64,000 nucleotides of DNA from Leptospira gomenensis (GTDB lineage: Bacteria; Spirochaetota; Leptospiria; Leptospirales; Leptospiraceae). The notes beneath the pieces are model-generated. The model saw only the letters and a program-made list of their open reading frames with translations, was not told where the DNA came from and did not search any database. Shown in pieces: positions 1-13,187 of the stretch (position 1 is its first letter; each line of letters begins with the position of its first letter). A program made the position numbers and the translations under genes. The stretch lies in the NCBI RefSeq assembly GCF_004770155.1, contig NZ_RQFA01000026.1, positions 6,001 to 70,000 on the forward strand. The letters run 5' to 3'.

Positions 1-2292
1 ACCGGATGGAACAAAGTACGTTCTTTTACCGGTTGCATTCGGGTTCATACCGTTTTTTAAAAATAATTCTAAGATCTTAGAATCGTACAATAGAAAGTTA
101 ATATATTCTTTTGGGAAATCCCGGTAGTCTTGTTGTACAAAGTATTTCAAGACGCTATTCGCCGATTTTGAATTTTGACAGAACAATGAGACGGCCGCTA
201 GTTTGTGCTTTAATTCGGTTTCCATGTTTGAATCGTGGCTCATCAGGAATTCCAACGCTTCCGTATGTTGCACCAAACTCTCTAATTCGAATCCCGACCA
301 ATTTATTTTGTCGTTTAATAAAAGTTTCGAAAATTGTTCGGAAAAAATCGGATCCTCCCAATAACTTCCTTTTTTTCCTAATTGGTCTAAAAACGAATGT
401 TTCAAATCTTTATCGGTTTCGATCGCCTTATAGAATATCCTTTGAATTTCGATCGCCTCGGAGTATTTTCCCCCGGGATAACACTCTTGCGGTTCTTTAT
501 ATTTGAAATATACTTTTGCGGAAGAAGACACTTCCCCTGAAATACTCGTTTTGTCCGAGCCGTTTCTATTTACTCTGGGAATCTCCGTAGGTACGATATA
601 TTCTTTTTGAAGACGGTGAATTTCCTTTTCCATAGGAATTAAATCGATGTCGCTTAATGTTTTTTTAAATGCCGAAACGTTTAGGTCTTCCGCGAAGGAT
701 TTAAGAACGGAATAAATCGGGTATTTTCTGTAAAACGTTTGTAACGGCCCGTCTTTGGGAAAATCTATTAGGTCGTAGGAATAACCTCTCTCTAGTTTTT
801 GCCTAATGTCCTCTTCCGGAGAAACTAAAAGATATTCGTTTTTTTTATGATCAAACTCTTTGACTTTTAAATCTGGTTTTGCTCCGTATTTTAGTAGAAT
901 TTGAACCGTTGCAATAGGAATCGAAGCGTTTCTTGCGGAAAGCATCAATAGGGAAGTTTCATCCTGAACTTTGAATTCCGGTCCCCCTATTTTTTCGCTG
1001 AACTTCCGTTCTGCACGTTTAAAGATCGAATTAGGATCCCAGCCGTTTTGTAACAATTTCTCTAATAAATTAGGATATCTTAATATATTTTCGATTTTAC
1101 TTTCGTGCAACTCCCCTAAACGGAATTTCTCCGCATTTACGAGATTTCGTGTAATGATATTTATCGATTGGTTGTTTTTAGCCTTGTCTGCTGTCAGAAA
1201 AATGTTTAATACCGATCTTGCAGCTTCTTTCGGAAATTCACGAAATGCCTTGTCGAGCAAAACGGGGTTGTAAGCGATCACTCCGGAGGAAATGGCAGAG
1301 CTCCATGCAGTGCGTCGCCATTCTTTTTGTAATTTCGGATTATTTTTTAGATATGTGTCCAGATCCTCTAACAATTCGATTCGATTGTACCAATGTTCGG
1401 AAATTTTTTGAATTTTACCCTTATCGAAAAAGTAGTAAGGATCATCGAAAGGATCTTCGTAGTGTTTGTATCTTTGTTCCGAATACTCTCGTGCCATCGA
1501 TATAAACAAATCGGAGATTTCCTTTTTTTCGGAAAATTCTTGAAGCATTTTTTTCAATACTTTTCGATTTTCAATGAGCGTTCCCGAAGAAAAGCAGCTT
1601 TTCCAAACCGTATCATAATATCTTTTTTCTAATATTGGATCCTTTCGAAATTCTTCATAAAGTAAGTACGCGAATTCAAGCCGGTCGCTTAAACTAATAG
1701 GATTGGATCTTTTCCGATAATTATAAGGTTCTCCTTTTGAGAAAAAGGCGGCCATGTAATCCATGATTCCGATTTCGGGGTAATAAGGCCCCTGATCTCG
1801 GTGTTCATAAGGAAGCAGATTGTCTTCTTGTAAAACCCTGATTTTTTTTTCAAGAGCGACCACATCGTTTGATTTAATGAATTCTTGGAGAGCTCCGAAA
1901 TCGTTTTCGGCAACGATTAACTTCAAAGTATCGTAAGAAGGGTTACGGTCTCGGAAAGATTTTAGACTTACGCCGTGTTTTTGATGGTACCATTCTTCGG
2001 ACCAAGGTTTCCCGGACTTTACATAAATATAATATGGAATCGTGCCCGGTAACAGAATCGTATCCAATACGAAAGAGAAAGGAAGATCGATCACTCCTGA
2101 GATAAAGGGAAGGGTTGTATTTTTTCCGTAAAATACCCCGAAAGGTCCTAAGGCAATTAAGAATATATCTATCATGGTTCCCTCATAGGGACGATAGTCT
2201 TTTTTCTTTTTGACGGATTCGATCAGCATGGACGTAGTCGAACAGTTCAAATATGAGAAGATTAAAGATAAGATAATAATTTTTCGGATCAT
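1..2292 (-). CDS. YceK/YidQ-like lipoprotein domain fused to ankyrin-like repeats (3' end beyond window)
   Basis: The reading frame is open from an ATG at 2292 to the left edge (764 codons, no stop), so the C-terminus is missing. The N-terminus is a short lipoprotein signal ending in SYLNC. Residues about 30-90 carry GVIDLPFSFVLDTILLP, which matches the YceK/YidQ lipoprotein motif (LDLPFSLVFDTLLLP in E. coli YceK, from memory). Further on there are ankyrin-like units, for example VQILLKYGAKPDLK and ELFLKNGMNPN. The function is unknown; a lipid-anchored protein-binding role in the envelope is an inference from the ankyrin repeats. The gene looks AT-richer than its right-hand neighbours. Other in-frame ATGs exist, but 2292 is the only start that supplies the lipobox. 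A remnant reading frame ends 9 nt upstream. Confidence 0.8.
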   Translation of the reverse strand, partial: MIRKIIILSLIFSYLNCSTTSMLIESVKKKKDYRPYEGTMIDIFLIALGPFGVFYGKNTTLPFISGVIDLPFSFVLDTILLPGTIPYYIYVKSGKPWSEEWYHQKHGVSLKSFRDRNPSYDTLKLIVAENDFGALQEFIKSNDVVALEKKIRVLQEDNLLPYEHRDQGPYYPEIGIMDYMAAFFSKGEPYNYRKRSNPISLSDRLEFAYLLYEEFRKDPILEKRYYDTVWKSCFSSGTLIENRKVLKKMLQEFSEKKEISDLFISMAREYSEQRYKHYEDPFDDPYYFFDKGKIQKISEHWYNRIELLEDLDTYLKNNPKLQKEWRRTAWSSAISSGVIAYNPVLLDKAFREFPKEAARSVLNIFLTADKAKNNQSINIITRNLVNAEKFRLGELHESKIENILRYPNLLEKLLQNGWDPNSIFKRAERKFSEKIGGPEFKVQDETSLLMLSARNASIPIATVQILLKYGAKPDLKVKEFDHKKNEYLLVSPEEDIRQKLERGYSYDLIDFPKDGPLQTFYRKYPIYSVLKSFAEDLNVSAFKKTLSDIDLIPMEKEIHRLQKEYIVPTEIPRVNRNGSDKTSISGEVSSSAKVYFKYKEPQECYPGGKYSEAIEIQRIFYKAIETDKDLKHSFLDQLGKKGSYWEDPIFSEQFSKLLLNDKINWSGFELESLVQHTEALEFLMSHDSNMETELKHKLAAVSLFCQNSKSANSVLKYFVQQDYRDFPKEYINFLLYDSKILELFLKNGMNPNATGKRTYFVPSG

Positions 2293-2300
2293 AAGGATTC

Positions 2301-2441
2301 TCAATGGTTTAGTTTAGAATATTTACGGTTGAGGTTTTCCGCGGGAAGCTGTTCAAATCCGCAACAATAACGGCTTTGTGCGAATTCACAAGTCGGGTCC
2401 GAGGATACGTTGCAAATGGAAAACCGGCTTCTCCTCTGAAT
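2301..2441 (-). pseudogene. C-terminal remnant of an unidentified Cys-containing protein
   Basis: A 46-codon frame with no usable start codon, following an in-frame TAA, ends at a TGA just before the ankyrin lipoprotein start. It reads like true coding sequence (for example CNVSSDPTCEFAQSRYCCGF, then EQLPAENLNRKYSKLN), with several cysteines and charged residues. The simplest reading is the tail of a decayed gene that once preceded the ankyrin lipoprotein. I do not recognise the family. Confidence 0.35.
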
Positions 2442-3155
2442 TTAGGGAATTAATATAACATTTGCTTTTATGAATATGACTTCAGTTTATAACGGGAAGA
2501 TTTCTTAGATAAGATCGATTCCGATTGATTTTATTGGACCGAATTAGGATTATTTAGGAAACGAGATGAGCTTAGATTCGCCTTACACCGAATTTATGAT
2601 ATTCGGTGTAACGTTTCGATCATTCTTTATCGTTCATCGTAGGAATGATAAAAAAAATAACTTTTGTTTAGCTTTTATAAAATAGGTCGTAAGTTTTTTA
2701 AAAAAAATAGGGTTTATTCAGAAAATTCAAAATGTAGGAGATCCACTTTGAGCATCTAGGATAGGATTAGGCGGACATATAGAGTTTAATCGCTGAAGAT
2801 GTAGGATGTCCTATGAAATCTAGATTCTCTTGTAAAACGTAGGAACTCCCACTTTTACGAAAAATATCCTTTGCGAAATCCTTTTCATTAATTCCTAAAC
2901 CTTGCTGCTTGAAATGTAGGAACTCCCGAGTTCAATTAAAAATATCGAGTGAGTAAGGCGGATTTCTAGTCAAGTTTTGAGACGCGGTTTACTATGATTT
3001 TCCATTTTCAAAAACGATCGGCCGTTTGATTTTCTAGTCGAACGGTGAATGACCGTTTTTAGAGTCGATGTTTAACTTCATTTACAAAATTCAGAATCGG
3101 AATCAAGAATACCTGTTTGTCCGGATCTCCAATTGAAACAATCGTTAAGTTTGCG
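2442..3155. other. AT-rich gap without an intact gene
   Basis: No reading frame here looks like a real gene. The stretch is clearly AT-rich, contains three copies of a short dispersed repeat (listed separately), and separates two gene remnants. It looks like a region of gene decay. Confidence 0.5.
2733..2927. repeat. Three copies of a dispersed GTAGGAACTCC-type repeat
   Basis: Near-identical short sequences occur at 2733-2744 (TGTAGGAGATCC), 2837-2850 (CGTAGGAACTCCC) and 2915-2927 (TGTAGGAACTCCC), all in the same orientation. The second and third are both followed within about 20 bases by AAAAATATC-like sequence. A fourth, inverted copy lies near 52050. I recall GTAGGAACTCC-type repeats as common in intergenic DNA of pathogenic Leptospira; their role is not known to me. 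Confidence 0.5.
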
Positions 3156-3617
3156 TTACGCTGTAATTGTACCGTTACTGATACTATAATAAATACCTAA
3201 GTCACCGACGCCTAAAAAATTTAAATAACCGTCACCGAAAGCATCGGATCCTGCGTGTCTGTATAATTCGATTCGTTTTTTTCCGTAGTGGACCGTCAAA
3301 AGATTTTCTGTTTCATCGGAATCGCATTTTGCCACAACGTTGATTCGAAAATTCTTACAGTCTATGGTTGCCTCTGCAATTCCCGTTCCGGGATGGCCGT
3401 TTCTCTTTTGCTGTATGGTCGAAACTTTGCGAAAACGTCTAACGTGTATTTCCGGAAATCCAAATTTTGTATCTAGATTTTTAGGAACCGGAAATGTCTT
3501 CGGAGTTTCTTGTTCCTAAGAGTCTGAGTTACCTCTGATAAAAAGGAATATTACGATTACGTTTAATATCAAAACGACCGTAATAACAATCCGCGCGCCG
3601 ACTTTAAGAAAACGGAC
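3156..3617 (-). pseudogene. Membrane-anchored protein interrupted by an in-frame TAG
   Basis: In one minus-strand frame a hydrophobic N-terminal segment ([20 protein letters not shown]) runs into a TAG at 3518-3516. The same frame then continues open for 119 codons to a TAA at 3158-3156. The second part looks like genuine protein: it contains [19 protein letters not shown], then [20 protein letters not shown] and [15 protein letters not shown]. No start codon with a plausible ribosome site precedes either part. The likeliest reading is a type II membrane protein killed by a nonsense mutation, directly downstream of the topoisomerase operon. I do not recognise the family. Stop-codon readthrough or a sequencing error are alternatives. 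Confidence 0.45.
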
Positions 3618-3621
3618 CGAA

Positions 3622-5753
3622 TCAGTCTTCGATCACGCTCATCGCGTATTCGGAAATGGCGTCCCTTCTTTGTTCCGCAAAGTCCTTATGAAACCAAAGA
3701 TTCTGAACCTTGGAAGCGTCTTTCTTGTTTCCGATCGTGATCTTGGTCATACATTCCTCGACCGCAAACTTCATCGCTTCTTTTCCCGTTTCACCGAGTC
3801 CTTTGTTCCGTTTCTTGCGAGTGATTTCTCCGCCGCTTTTTTCCACGCGTTTGATCAACTCGTCATAATCCTTATCGTCTATACAAAAAACCGTCTCTTT
3901 CTTCTTGTCTCCGAATTTGACATCGACTTCGTAAAGAGGAGCGCTGGATATATGAATAAAACCTAATTCGAAAAGTTCCGGCCAATATTCATAAAAGAAC
4001 GAAAGCATTAGGGAGCGGATCGCGTAACCGTCGAAGTCCGCGTCCGTGATGATGCTGATCTTTTCGTAATTCAGTTCGTCGATGGACTTAACCTTTTGAT
4101 CGAGAGGAAGTCCCAAAATCGCAACGATGTTTTTTAATTCTTCGTTTGCGATCGCTTTCGCGATACTCATACCTTTGCAGTTCAACGGCTTGCCGCGTAG
4201 CGGAAATAATCCGTGAAGTTTAGGATTTCTCGCAGGACGCAAACCCGCGATTGCGGAATCCCCTTCCGCGACGAAGAGAACTCTTCCCGGATCACCCGGT
4301 TTTCCGGTAGGAGGCATGAGTTTCGGAATGTTCATGCGGCTTGCCTTTTTTAAACCCTTTTGCGCGTCTTCAAACGCTTTGAGCTGGGTTCGTTTTTCCA
4401 TCTGCAGTTTGATCTCTTCGAGGAGCCCCGTCTTTTTGATGAACTTGTCCAGATGTTTGTCCACGGCGTTCCGAATCTCTTCATTGAGGTCGTTGATCAG
4501 ATAGGATTTATCCTGCGATTTAAAACGCGGGTTCAAAAGTCTCGCGTTCACATACATATGAAAACAGTTTCTCACGTCGTTTCTCGTGGAACTCGTTTTG
4601 AGTTTCTTTTCCAACGCGGTGATCTGGCTTTTTTTGCGGACCTCGTCACAAATCCGATTTTCGAGGTATTCGATGGCGGATCCTCCCTGCGGAGCGAAGA
4701 TGGAATTGACCCAGGTGAGATTTTTATTCTGGCCGATTACAAGATATGTTTCGAGATGCAGCTGTGAAGCCGAACCTGGGGCGAGATAATCCATCTTGTA
4801 ATATACGAGGTCAGAATGGGAAAAGATCTCGTCCAGACCCTTTTTGAATTTATACTTTTCCTTTTTCCCTTTGAAGACGAATTGCACTTCTAGTCCTGGG
4901 TTCGTCATCGCGATATCCTGAAGATACTGCTTCATCAATTCGACGTTAAACGACGTGTCGAGCCCGTTGAAGTATTTCGGATTCAGTTCGAATTCCACCG
5001 AAGTTCCGTGGTCTTCCTTGGAGGCCTTTTCGATCAGTTCCTGCATATTCGTCTTTTTTAATAAAGGTCCGAGTTTTTCGATCTGGTCCTTCGTTAAAAG
5101 ATTACAATCGGTGAATTTTCCGTGTTCGTCGAAATAGAGAAAAACCTTTTCGGTGTCCTCTTTGGAAAGTTTATAGGAGCGGATCTGTTTTTTTACGTCG
5201 TCGTGAACGGTGAATAATTTCTTGAACGAAGTTCCGTTGTTCACCGTTTTCACCTTAAAATAATTGGAGACCATACGAACGAGAGATATACCGACCCCGT
5301 TCTGACCGGCGACGTGATCCTGTTTTACGTGATCGTCGAAATTCTCCCCGTACATCAGATGGAGATAAACTCCTTCCGCGTTCGCGGCGGGAATTCCCCG
5401 TCCGTTATCCGAGATCGTAATACTTTTGCGATCCGAAGAAAGTTGGATGATCAGTTTGGACATCTTGTCTTTTTCGGGAATCGTTTTGTCCTTTTGATTT
5501 TTGCGGTATTCGTCCACGGCGTTCATACAAGCCTCGTCGAGACATTTCAATTTCGCCGGAACGTCCTCCAATTCCTCGTGGACGATTTCGTATTTTCCTT
5601 CGTTGTTTTTACGGAAAAAATGTTGTTCGAATGTGGACGCGGAATTCTGACCGAGCCACATTCCGGTTCTCATCCGAACGTGTTCTACGTTGGATAATTT
5701 TTTAAAATTTCTTTCCTGGGACGTTTTTTCTTTTCCTTTCGTTTTGTCTGCGC

Positions 5754-5757
<4 letters not shown>
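3622..5757 (-). CDS. Type IIA DNA topoisomerase, ATPase/TOPRIM (B) subunit, eukaryote/T4-like
   Basis: The B subunit of an ATP-dependent type IIA topoisomerase passes one DNA duplex through another. It has 711 residues. The GHKL ATPase shows N79 in [15 protein letters not shown] at about 117-121 and the lid [10 protein letters not shown] at about 151-160. The transducer carries [11 protein letters not shown] and [16 protein letters not shown], and the TOPRIM domain carries EGDSA (about 498-502), PLRGKPLNC and DADFDG (about 571). The NA-x-L-x-NP-x-F-x-SQ-x-K block and the WPELFELGF ending of TOPRIM are features I know from eukaryotic topoisomerase II and phage T4 gp39, whereas gyrase B has RPGMYIG and GLHGVG. 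The gene follows the A subunit with a 4-nt ATGA overlap. It would normally be labelled ParE-like; the paralogue class is inferred. Confidence 0.9.
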
Positions 5758-7169
<1,412 letters not shown>

Positions 7170-7344
7170 CACTTTCCTGTCAAATGTAAAAAGTTGACAG
7201 GAATTTGGAACAGTGTTTTACAAGCAGACATTTGAACAATCCGCTTTCGCGCATTTGCTTATCGGACCCCCTGTTTTTGTAAAGAAAGTTTAATTTTCGG
7301 GTTTTTCCTTGCAGGTTTTTCGAAAAAACCCGATTTACAATTCG

Positions 7345-8268
7345 ATGCACGATCATTCCCGCTTAAGAATACCGATCTCGATCCGATTTTTGTATTTCGT
7401 CCGTAATCCGCTGATTTTGGCGGTTTCAGTCTTTCTAATACGTTGCGGCGGCATTCGCGAGGTTTGGTTCGAACGTTCTTCTCCCGTTTCCGAAACCTAT
7501 ACGAATCAGATTTTTTTCGCAGCCAAGCCGTTCCTTTCTTCCGGATACGAACCCTCCAGTTTTCAAGCGCGTTACGTTTTCTTAAAGAATCGATCCGGTA
7601 AGGAGGAAATGGTTCAAGGAATTCTAAAATACCTCGAACTTTCGGAAACCAGCGGAAGAACCGAAAAGAATCTCGTCTTCGTTTCGGAATGGAAAGGAAA
7701 TTTCCGAAGAGATACTCAGGAAAAACACAAGATCGAATTCGAACCGAAGTTCGTTTTGAAACGTTTGGAGATTTCCGAAAACGGAAACTTACCGGAAATC
7801 CGGGAACCGATCCCGAAAACCGAGTCGATTCAATCTCTGAAAAAAGTTTTCGCACTCGACGAGGAAGGAGCTTTGCGAGAAGTCGAGGAAATCAGATTCG
7901 TACCGGGAATCGGAACTCTTCGTTGGAAACACGGTTTGCGCGGAATCATCGTCAAGGTCATGCAGACCGAGTTCGTCAACGCAAAGGGAGATTCCCGTTC
8001 CGCGCGGGACTACGATTATGAATCGATGGAATATCCTGCGTCGAAGTTTTTAACCGGAAGCGCTCCGGTTCTTCCGTTACGGAAATCGGATACGACCGCG
8101 GATTATTATTGTTTGGATTATCCGGACGAAACCGAATTGATTTCCTCTAAAAAGAAAGGGCTTAAAAAATCCGTTTCCTTTTACGATTTGATCGCAAATA
8201 AACCATTTACCGCAACGGTAGATTTCAAAAATTATCCTATCATAAGAATTTCCAACGAGAAGAATTGA
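7345..8268 (+). CDS. Hypothetical lipoprotein
   Basis: A 307-residue protein that I do not recognise. From the ATG at 7345 the N-terminus is basic, then hydrophobic ([10 protein letters not shown]), then RCGG, a spirochaete-type lipobox with lipidated Cys near residue 24. The rest is polar with many charged residues and looks beta-rich; no motif stands out. A TTG at 7309 would add 12 residues in front of the signal and is less likely. The gene ends 5 nt before the gltX ATG, so the two are probably co-transcribed. It is divergent from the topoisomerase operon, with both promoters expected in the roughly 200-bp interval. Confidence 0.75.
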   Translation: MHDHSRLRIPISIRFLYFVRNPLILAVSVFLIRCGGIREVWFERSSPVSETYTNQIFFAAKPFLSSGYEPSSFQARYVFLKNRSGKEEMVQGILKYLELSETSGRTEKNLVFVSEWKGNFRRDTQEKHKIEFEPKFVLKRLEISENGNLPEIREPIPKTESIQSLKKVFALDEEGALREVEEIRFVPGIGTLRWKHGLRGIIVKVMQTEFVNAKGDSRSARDYDYESMEYPASKFLTGSAPVLPLRKSDTTADYYCLDYPDETELISSKKKGLKKSVSFYDLIANKPFTATVDFKNYPIIRISNEKN

Positions 8269-8273
8269 TTCCA

Positions 8274-9839
8274 ATGAACCAAACCAAAGAAGTTCGTACA
8301 AGATTTGCACCGTCCCCCACCGGGTTTTTACACGTAGGTGGAGCAAGAACGGCTTTGTTCAATTATTTATACGCTAGGTCGCAGGGCGGAAAATTCATCC
8401 TTCGGATCGAAGACACGGATCAAAACCGTTCCACGGAAGATTCGTTCAAAATCATATTAGAATCTTTGCAATGGTTGGGAATTCAGTGGGACGAAGGACC
8501 CGGCGTGGGCGGCGATCACGGACCGTATATTCAAAGCGAACGTCTCGGAATTTATAAGGAATACACCGACAAACTTCTAAAGGAAAAAAAAGCCTACCGT
8601 TGTTTCTGCACGCAAGAGGAATTGGAAGCCAAAAAAAAACAAGCGGAAGCGATGGGAGTTCCCTACGTTTACGACGGCTTACACGCGAACATGTCCGACG
8701 AAGAAGTGGACGCAAAACTCAAAGCGGGAATTCCGTATTCGATCCGATTTAAAACTCCCTCCAAAACTTTGATCATCGACGACATCATTCAGGGAAAAGT
8801 GAAATTCGAAACCAAATTGATCGGCGATTTTATCATCGTTAAGTCGGACGGATTTCCCTCGTATAACTACGCGGTGGTGGTAGACGACGCGTTGATGAAA
8901 ATCAGTCACGTCATCCGAGGAGTGGGACATCTTTCCAACACTCCGAGGCAGATTCTTTTGTACGAAGCGCTCGGGTACGAGGTTCCCGAATTTGCACACG
9001 CTTCCGAGATCGTGGGAATGGACGGTAAAAAACTTTCCAAACGCGCCGGGGCCACTTCGATTTTGGCCTTTCGCGATTTGGGATATCTGCCCGAAACGTT
9101 CCGCAATTATATGGCGCTTCTCGGTTGGACATCTCCGGACGGAAGGGAATTTCTGACAAGCGGCGAACTGGAAACGATTTTCGACGTACATCGTTGTTCC
9201 AAATCCCCTTCCACCTTCGACGTGTTCAAAAAACCGAAAGGCGGGGATGAAGAAGTCGTTACGAACTTTTCCGATCTTGCACAAATCGCGGAAGCCATGA
9301 ATCCTAAATCCAAACTGAATTGGTTGTCCAATCGAACGATTCGGGATTTGAATATATCCAAAGTATTAGAAGCGCTATTCCCTTTTATTAGGGACCGAAA
9401 GGACATTCCGGAAGAAGTAAAAAATCCGAGTAACACGACGCTGACCTCGATCGTCGAATCTGTTAGAGTGTATCTGGACAACCTGACGCAGGCTCCGGAC
9501 TACATTGCGGAATTTTTCGTCACGGATTTGAGAATTCAATCCGAGGAGGCCGCCGGGTTCCTGAAGGAAGGCGACGGTCCAAAAGTGGTCGGAGAATTCT
9601 ACGGAATGCTGAAGAAAGAAGCCCCGAAAACCGATGAGGATTATAAGAACCTTATGTCCAAAGTCGGGGAAATTTCCGGACAAAAGGGAAAAACTCTCTA
9701 TATGCCGATCCGGGCAGCAACCACCGGAAAGTCGGCTGGGCTGGAGTTACCGATTCTTTTTCCGCTTTTGGGGAAGGAAAAACTCCTCCAGAGAATCGAA
9801 AAAACCGCGGCCGAAGTAGGAATTTCGTTGTCCTCCTGA
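8274..9839 (+). CDS. gltX: Glutamyl-tRNA synthetase
   Basis: This class Ic aminoacyl-tRNA synthetase charges tRNA-Glu (and tRNA-Gln in bacteria that use the amidotransferase route) in the cytoplasm. It has 521 residues. The N-terminal signature [20 protein letters not shown] contains the HIGH-equivalent HVGG, and KKLSKRAG near residue 250 is the KMSKS loop. [12 protein letters not shown] is also conserved. The ATG at 8274 has a GAGAAGAA ribosome site 9 nt upstream; a TTG at 8265 lies too close to that site and is less likely. Length is slightly above the usual 470-500. Confidence 0.96.
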   Translation: MNQTKEVRTRFAPSPTGFLHVGGARTALFNYLYARSQGGKFILRIEDTDQNRSTEDSFKIILESLQWLGIQWDEGPGVGGDHGPYIQSERLGIYKEYTDKLLKEKKAYRCFCTQEELEAKKKQAEAMGVPYVYDGLHANMSDEEVDAKLKAGIPYSIRFKTPSKTLIIDDIIQGKVKFETKLIGDFIIVKSDGFPSYNYAVVVDDALMKISHVIRGVGHLSNTPRQILLYEALGYEVPEFAHASEIVGMDGKKLSKRAGATSILAFRDLGYLPETFRNYMALLGWTSPDGREFLTSGELETIFDVHRCSKSPSTFDVFKKPKGGDEEVVTNFSDLAQIAEAMNPKSKLNWLSNRTIRDLNISKVLEALFPFIRDRKDIPEEVKNPSNTTLTSIVESVRVYLDNLTQAPDYIAEFFVTDLRIQSEEAAGFLKEGDGPKVVGEFYGMLKKEAPKTDEDYKNLMSKVGEISGQKGKTLYMPIRAATTGKSAGLELPILFPLLGKEKLLQRIEKTAAEVGISLSS

Positions 9840-9911
9840 AAAAAAGCGGTATATTTTGCTCAAATCACCCACTTTAGGCTGTTACTCTGGGAAGCGGGTG
9901 CCGAGATACAA

Positions 9912-10499
9912 ATGAGAGATTCGGACGAATCAATGCTGGTGAAACATCACGGTGGATCGTACGTCATGTTCCTGCCCACCGACCTGACCAGTATCAAAGA
10001 ACTACGTTCCGCTTTACGGAATTCCCTCGCGGAAAATCGTTTTTCCGCAAAGGATATTTCCCAAATCGAACTGGCCGCCGATGAGGCGCTGACCAACTCG
10101 ATTTCGGCGAACGTCAAAGTGAGTTCCGGCGAAACCATCATCTGCCGTTGGCTCATCCGCGATCATAAATTCACCTTGTGGATCATGGATTACGGTTCCG
10201 GTCTGAAGGCGGAAAAATTGGAAGCGATCCCCGCGGATACGAAACCTTCCAATCTCAAAGATTATATTTCCTATATCCAAAAATATCAGGAAAAAAAATG
10301 CGAGATCCTTCCGTGTAGAGGTTCGAAAGTTTCTCACAGAAACACGGGAAAAGGTCTGCAGATCATCCAATCCCTGATGGATTCCTTCCGGATCATGTAT
10401 CATTGCGGGGAAGGGAAAATTTCCACGAACCCGGACGAAAAAAACATCAAAGGTTCGATCATAGAACTCGGTTTCGACGCTTCCAAACATCCCGCATAA
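9912..10499 (+). CDS. RsbW-like ATP-binding protein (anti-sigma factor/serine kinase type)
   Basis: A 195-residue protein with a single HATPase_c_2-type (GHKL) domain. The N-box is [13 protein letters not shown] at about residues 55-67 and the G1-like motif is [13 protein letters not shown] at about 94-106; a G2-like segment is [18 protein letters not shown]. Relatives in partner-switching systems phosphorylate an anti-anti-sigma (STAS) protein. No STAS or sigma gene is adjacent, so its target is unknown. An insertion with two cysteines ([10 protein letters not shown]) separates the G1 and G2 motifs and is unusual. It heads a rightward gene run and lies 4 nt before the DUF455 gene. Confidence 0.8.
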   Translation: MRDSDESMLVKHHGGSYVMFLPTDLTSIKELRSALRNSLAENRFSAKDISQIELAADEALTNSISANVKVSSGETIICRWLIRDHKFTLWIMDYGSGLKAEKLEAIPADTKPSNLKDYISYIQKYQEKKCEILPCRGSKVSHRNTGKGLQIIQSLMDSFRIMYHCGEGKISTNPDEKNIKGSIIELGFDASKHPA

Positions 10500-10503
10500 A
10501 ACT

Positions 10504-11358
10504 ATGACCTTGAACGAATTCGCCGAGCGGGTGCTTTTCGGTCCCTCTCTCGAAGATAAACTTTTTTCACCCGCCGATCCTCCCATAGACATTACAATTT
10601 CCGAATATTCTAATTTACCCGTCGCTCCGGTGCGTGATAAGCGGATCCAAATCAGCGATCGTAAAAGTAAAATCCCCCGTTTGGAGCAGCTTTTTATCGA
10701 GGACAATCGTTACGTCACTCTACATCATTTCGCCAATCACGAGTTGATGGCGATCGAATTGTTCGCGTATGCGATCCTGAAATTCCAGGACGCCCCGAGC
10801 TCCGTACGTTTCGGTTTGTATCGAACGCTTCTCGAAGAGCAGACACATTTGCGGCTATATCTTTCCGAGATGAAAAAAGGGGGAATGGAACTGGGAGATC
10901 GACCGTTGAATTATATCTTTTGGAAACAACTTCCTAGGATGTCCACGCTGGAAAAATTTTATGCGGTGATGGCGATCTCGTTCGAAGGGGCCAATCTGGA
11001 CTTCTCCAAAATTTATACCCTTGCTTTCGAACGTTTCGGTGATTCGGAAAAAGCGGCGATCATGCGGAAGGTTTACGAAGACGAGATCAAACACGTTCGC
11101 AGAGGTTACGATTATATCCGAAAACGAATGCCCGAGGACGTCGGCGAATGGGATCATTATCGTTCTTTGATCGAGTTTCCGTTCACTCCTCGTCGCGCAA
11201 AGGGATATCACTACTTTCCCGATACGAGGATCGAGGCAGGATTTTCCCGGGAATTCGTAACGGCGTTGGAAAATTACGAGGACGAGTATACGGGCAGAGT
11301 CAATTCCCGCATCTTAAAAGAGGTCTTAGACCTCGATTCGATCGCTGGAAAATCATAG
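10504..11358 (+). CDS. DUF455 family ferritin-like protein
   Basis: A 284-residue helical protein of the DUF455 family, which has a ferritin-like di-iron fold related to MiaE-type hydroxylases. The conserved block [19 protein letters not shown] supplies His and Glu ligands, [13 protein letters not shown] a second Glu-x-x-His pair, FEGANLDF a third Glu and [11 protein letters not shown] a further Glu-x-x-His. The substrate is not known for the family. The start is 4 nt after the preceding stop without a strong ribosome site, which suggests translational coupling to the RsbW-like gene. Confidence 0.8.
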   Translation: MTLNEFAERVLFGPSLEDKLFSPADPPIDITISEYSNLPVAPVRDKRIQISDRKSKIPRLEQLFIEDNRYVTLHHFANHELMAIELFAYAILKFQDAPSSVRFGLYRTLLEEQTHLRLYLSEMKKGGMELGDRPLNYIFWKQLPRMSTLEKFYAVMAISFEGANLDFSKIYTLAFERFGDSEKAAIMRKVYEDEIKHVRRGYDYIRKRMPEDVGEWDHYRSLIEFPFTPRRAKGYHYFPDTRIEAGFSREFVTALENYEDEYTGRVNSRILKEVLDLDSIAGKS

Positions 11359-11394
11359 ACAGTCCGTTTTCCCTCCCGGATTCTGTTACCGAAC

Positions 11395-12536
<1,142 letters not shown>

Positions 12537-12540
<4 letters not shown>

Positions 12541-13187
12541 CCGATCTCGCAGGAAAAAAATTGAAAGCCGCAAGGGCCGAAGTCGTACGCGCGCAAGTGG
12601 AACGCTTCCGCGTTTTTTACGCGAGTTATTTCCATTTAGAGGAAACGATTCCGATGGTGGAATATTTCTTCGAAAAGATATACAATCTGGAAGGAAGGGA
12701 AGTCTGGCTCCAACTTGCGATGGATACGTATCAGAAAGTCAAGGGTATGATGAAGGAAAGTTCGCGCGAAAACATCGAATATCTCATCGAACTCAACAAC
12801 CTTACGGAAGAACTGGATACGATCCTCGCGAAACAATTGGTGGATTCCGGTTGGGACGGAAAACGTCTTACCCGCGAAGAATACGACCTCCAATACGCCC
12901 GTATGGGTCATTACAAGGAAAGAAGCAGGCAGCTCGAAATCGTATTAAGGAATCTTAAAGTATTTTATGAACTCGCACACAAGCCTATCAGCGCCTATCT
13001 CATAAAGCCGGCGCGTTTTATGGCCTCGGTGCTCGGGGTTTCGGCTTTGTTTCAAAGCGTTGAAGAGGCGTATAATGCGACTTTGCCTGTTTCGTCGGAC
13101 ATATTCGATTCTTTTTACGAGGAAGTTAGGAAACGGGAAACGGACTTCATCGAAACACTGTTAGGTGATCATAGGAAGGAAGCGTGA
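12537..13187 (+). CDS. Helical protein resembling FFLEELY-motif proteins
   Basis: A 216-residue, mostly alpha-helical cytoplasmic protein with no signal or membrane segment. The segment MVEYFFEKIYNLEGREVWLQ near residue 39 resembles the FFLEELY signature of a widespread uncharacterised family (from memory, moderate confidence). The function is unknown. It overlaps the lipoprotein gene upstream (ATGA) and the MotB-like gene downstream (GTGA), so it is likely translated together with a stator-like protein. Confidence 0.75.

Noticed and set aside
2733..2927. CRISPR array
   Set aside because: The three repeats are short, imperfect and irregularly spaced (about 105 and 78 bp), with no cas genes nearby.
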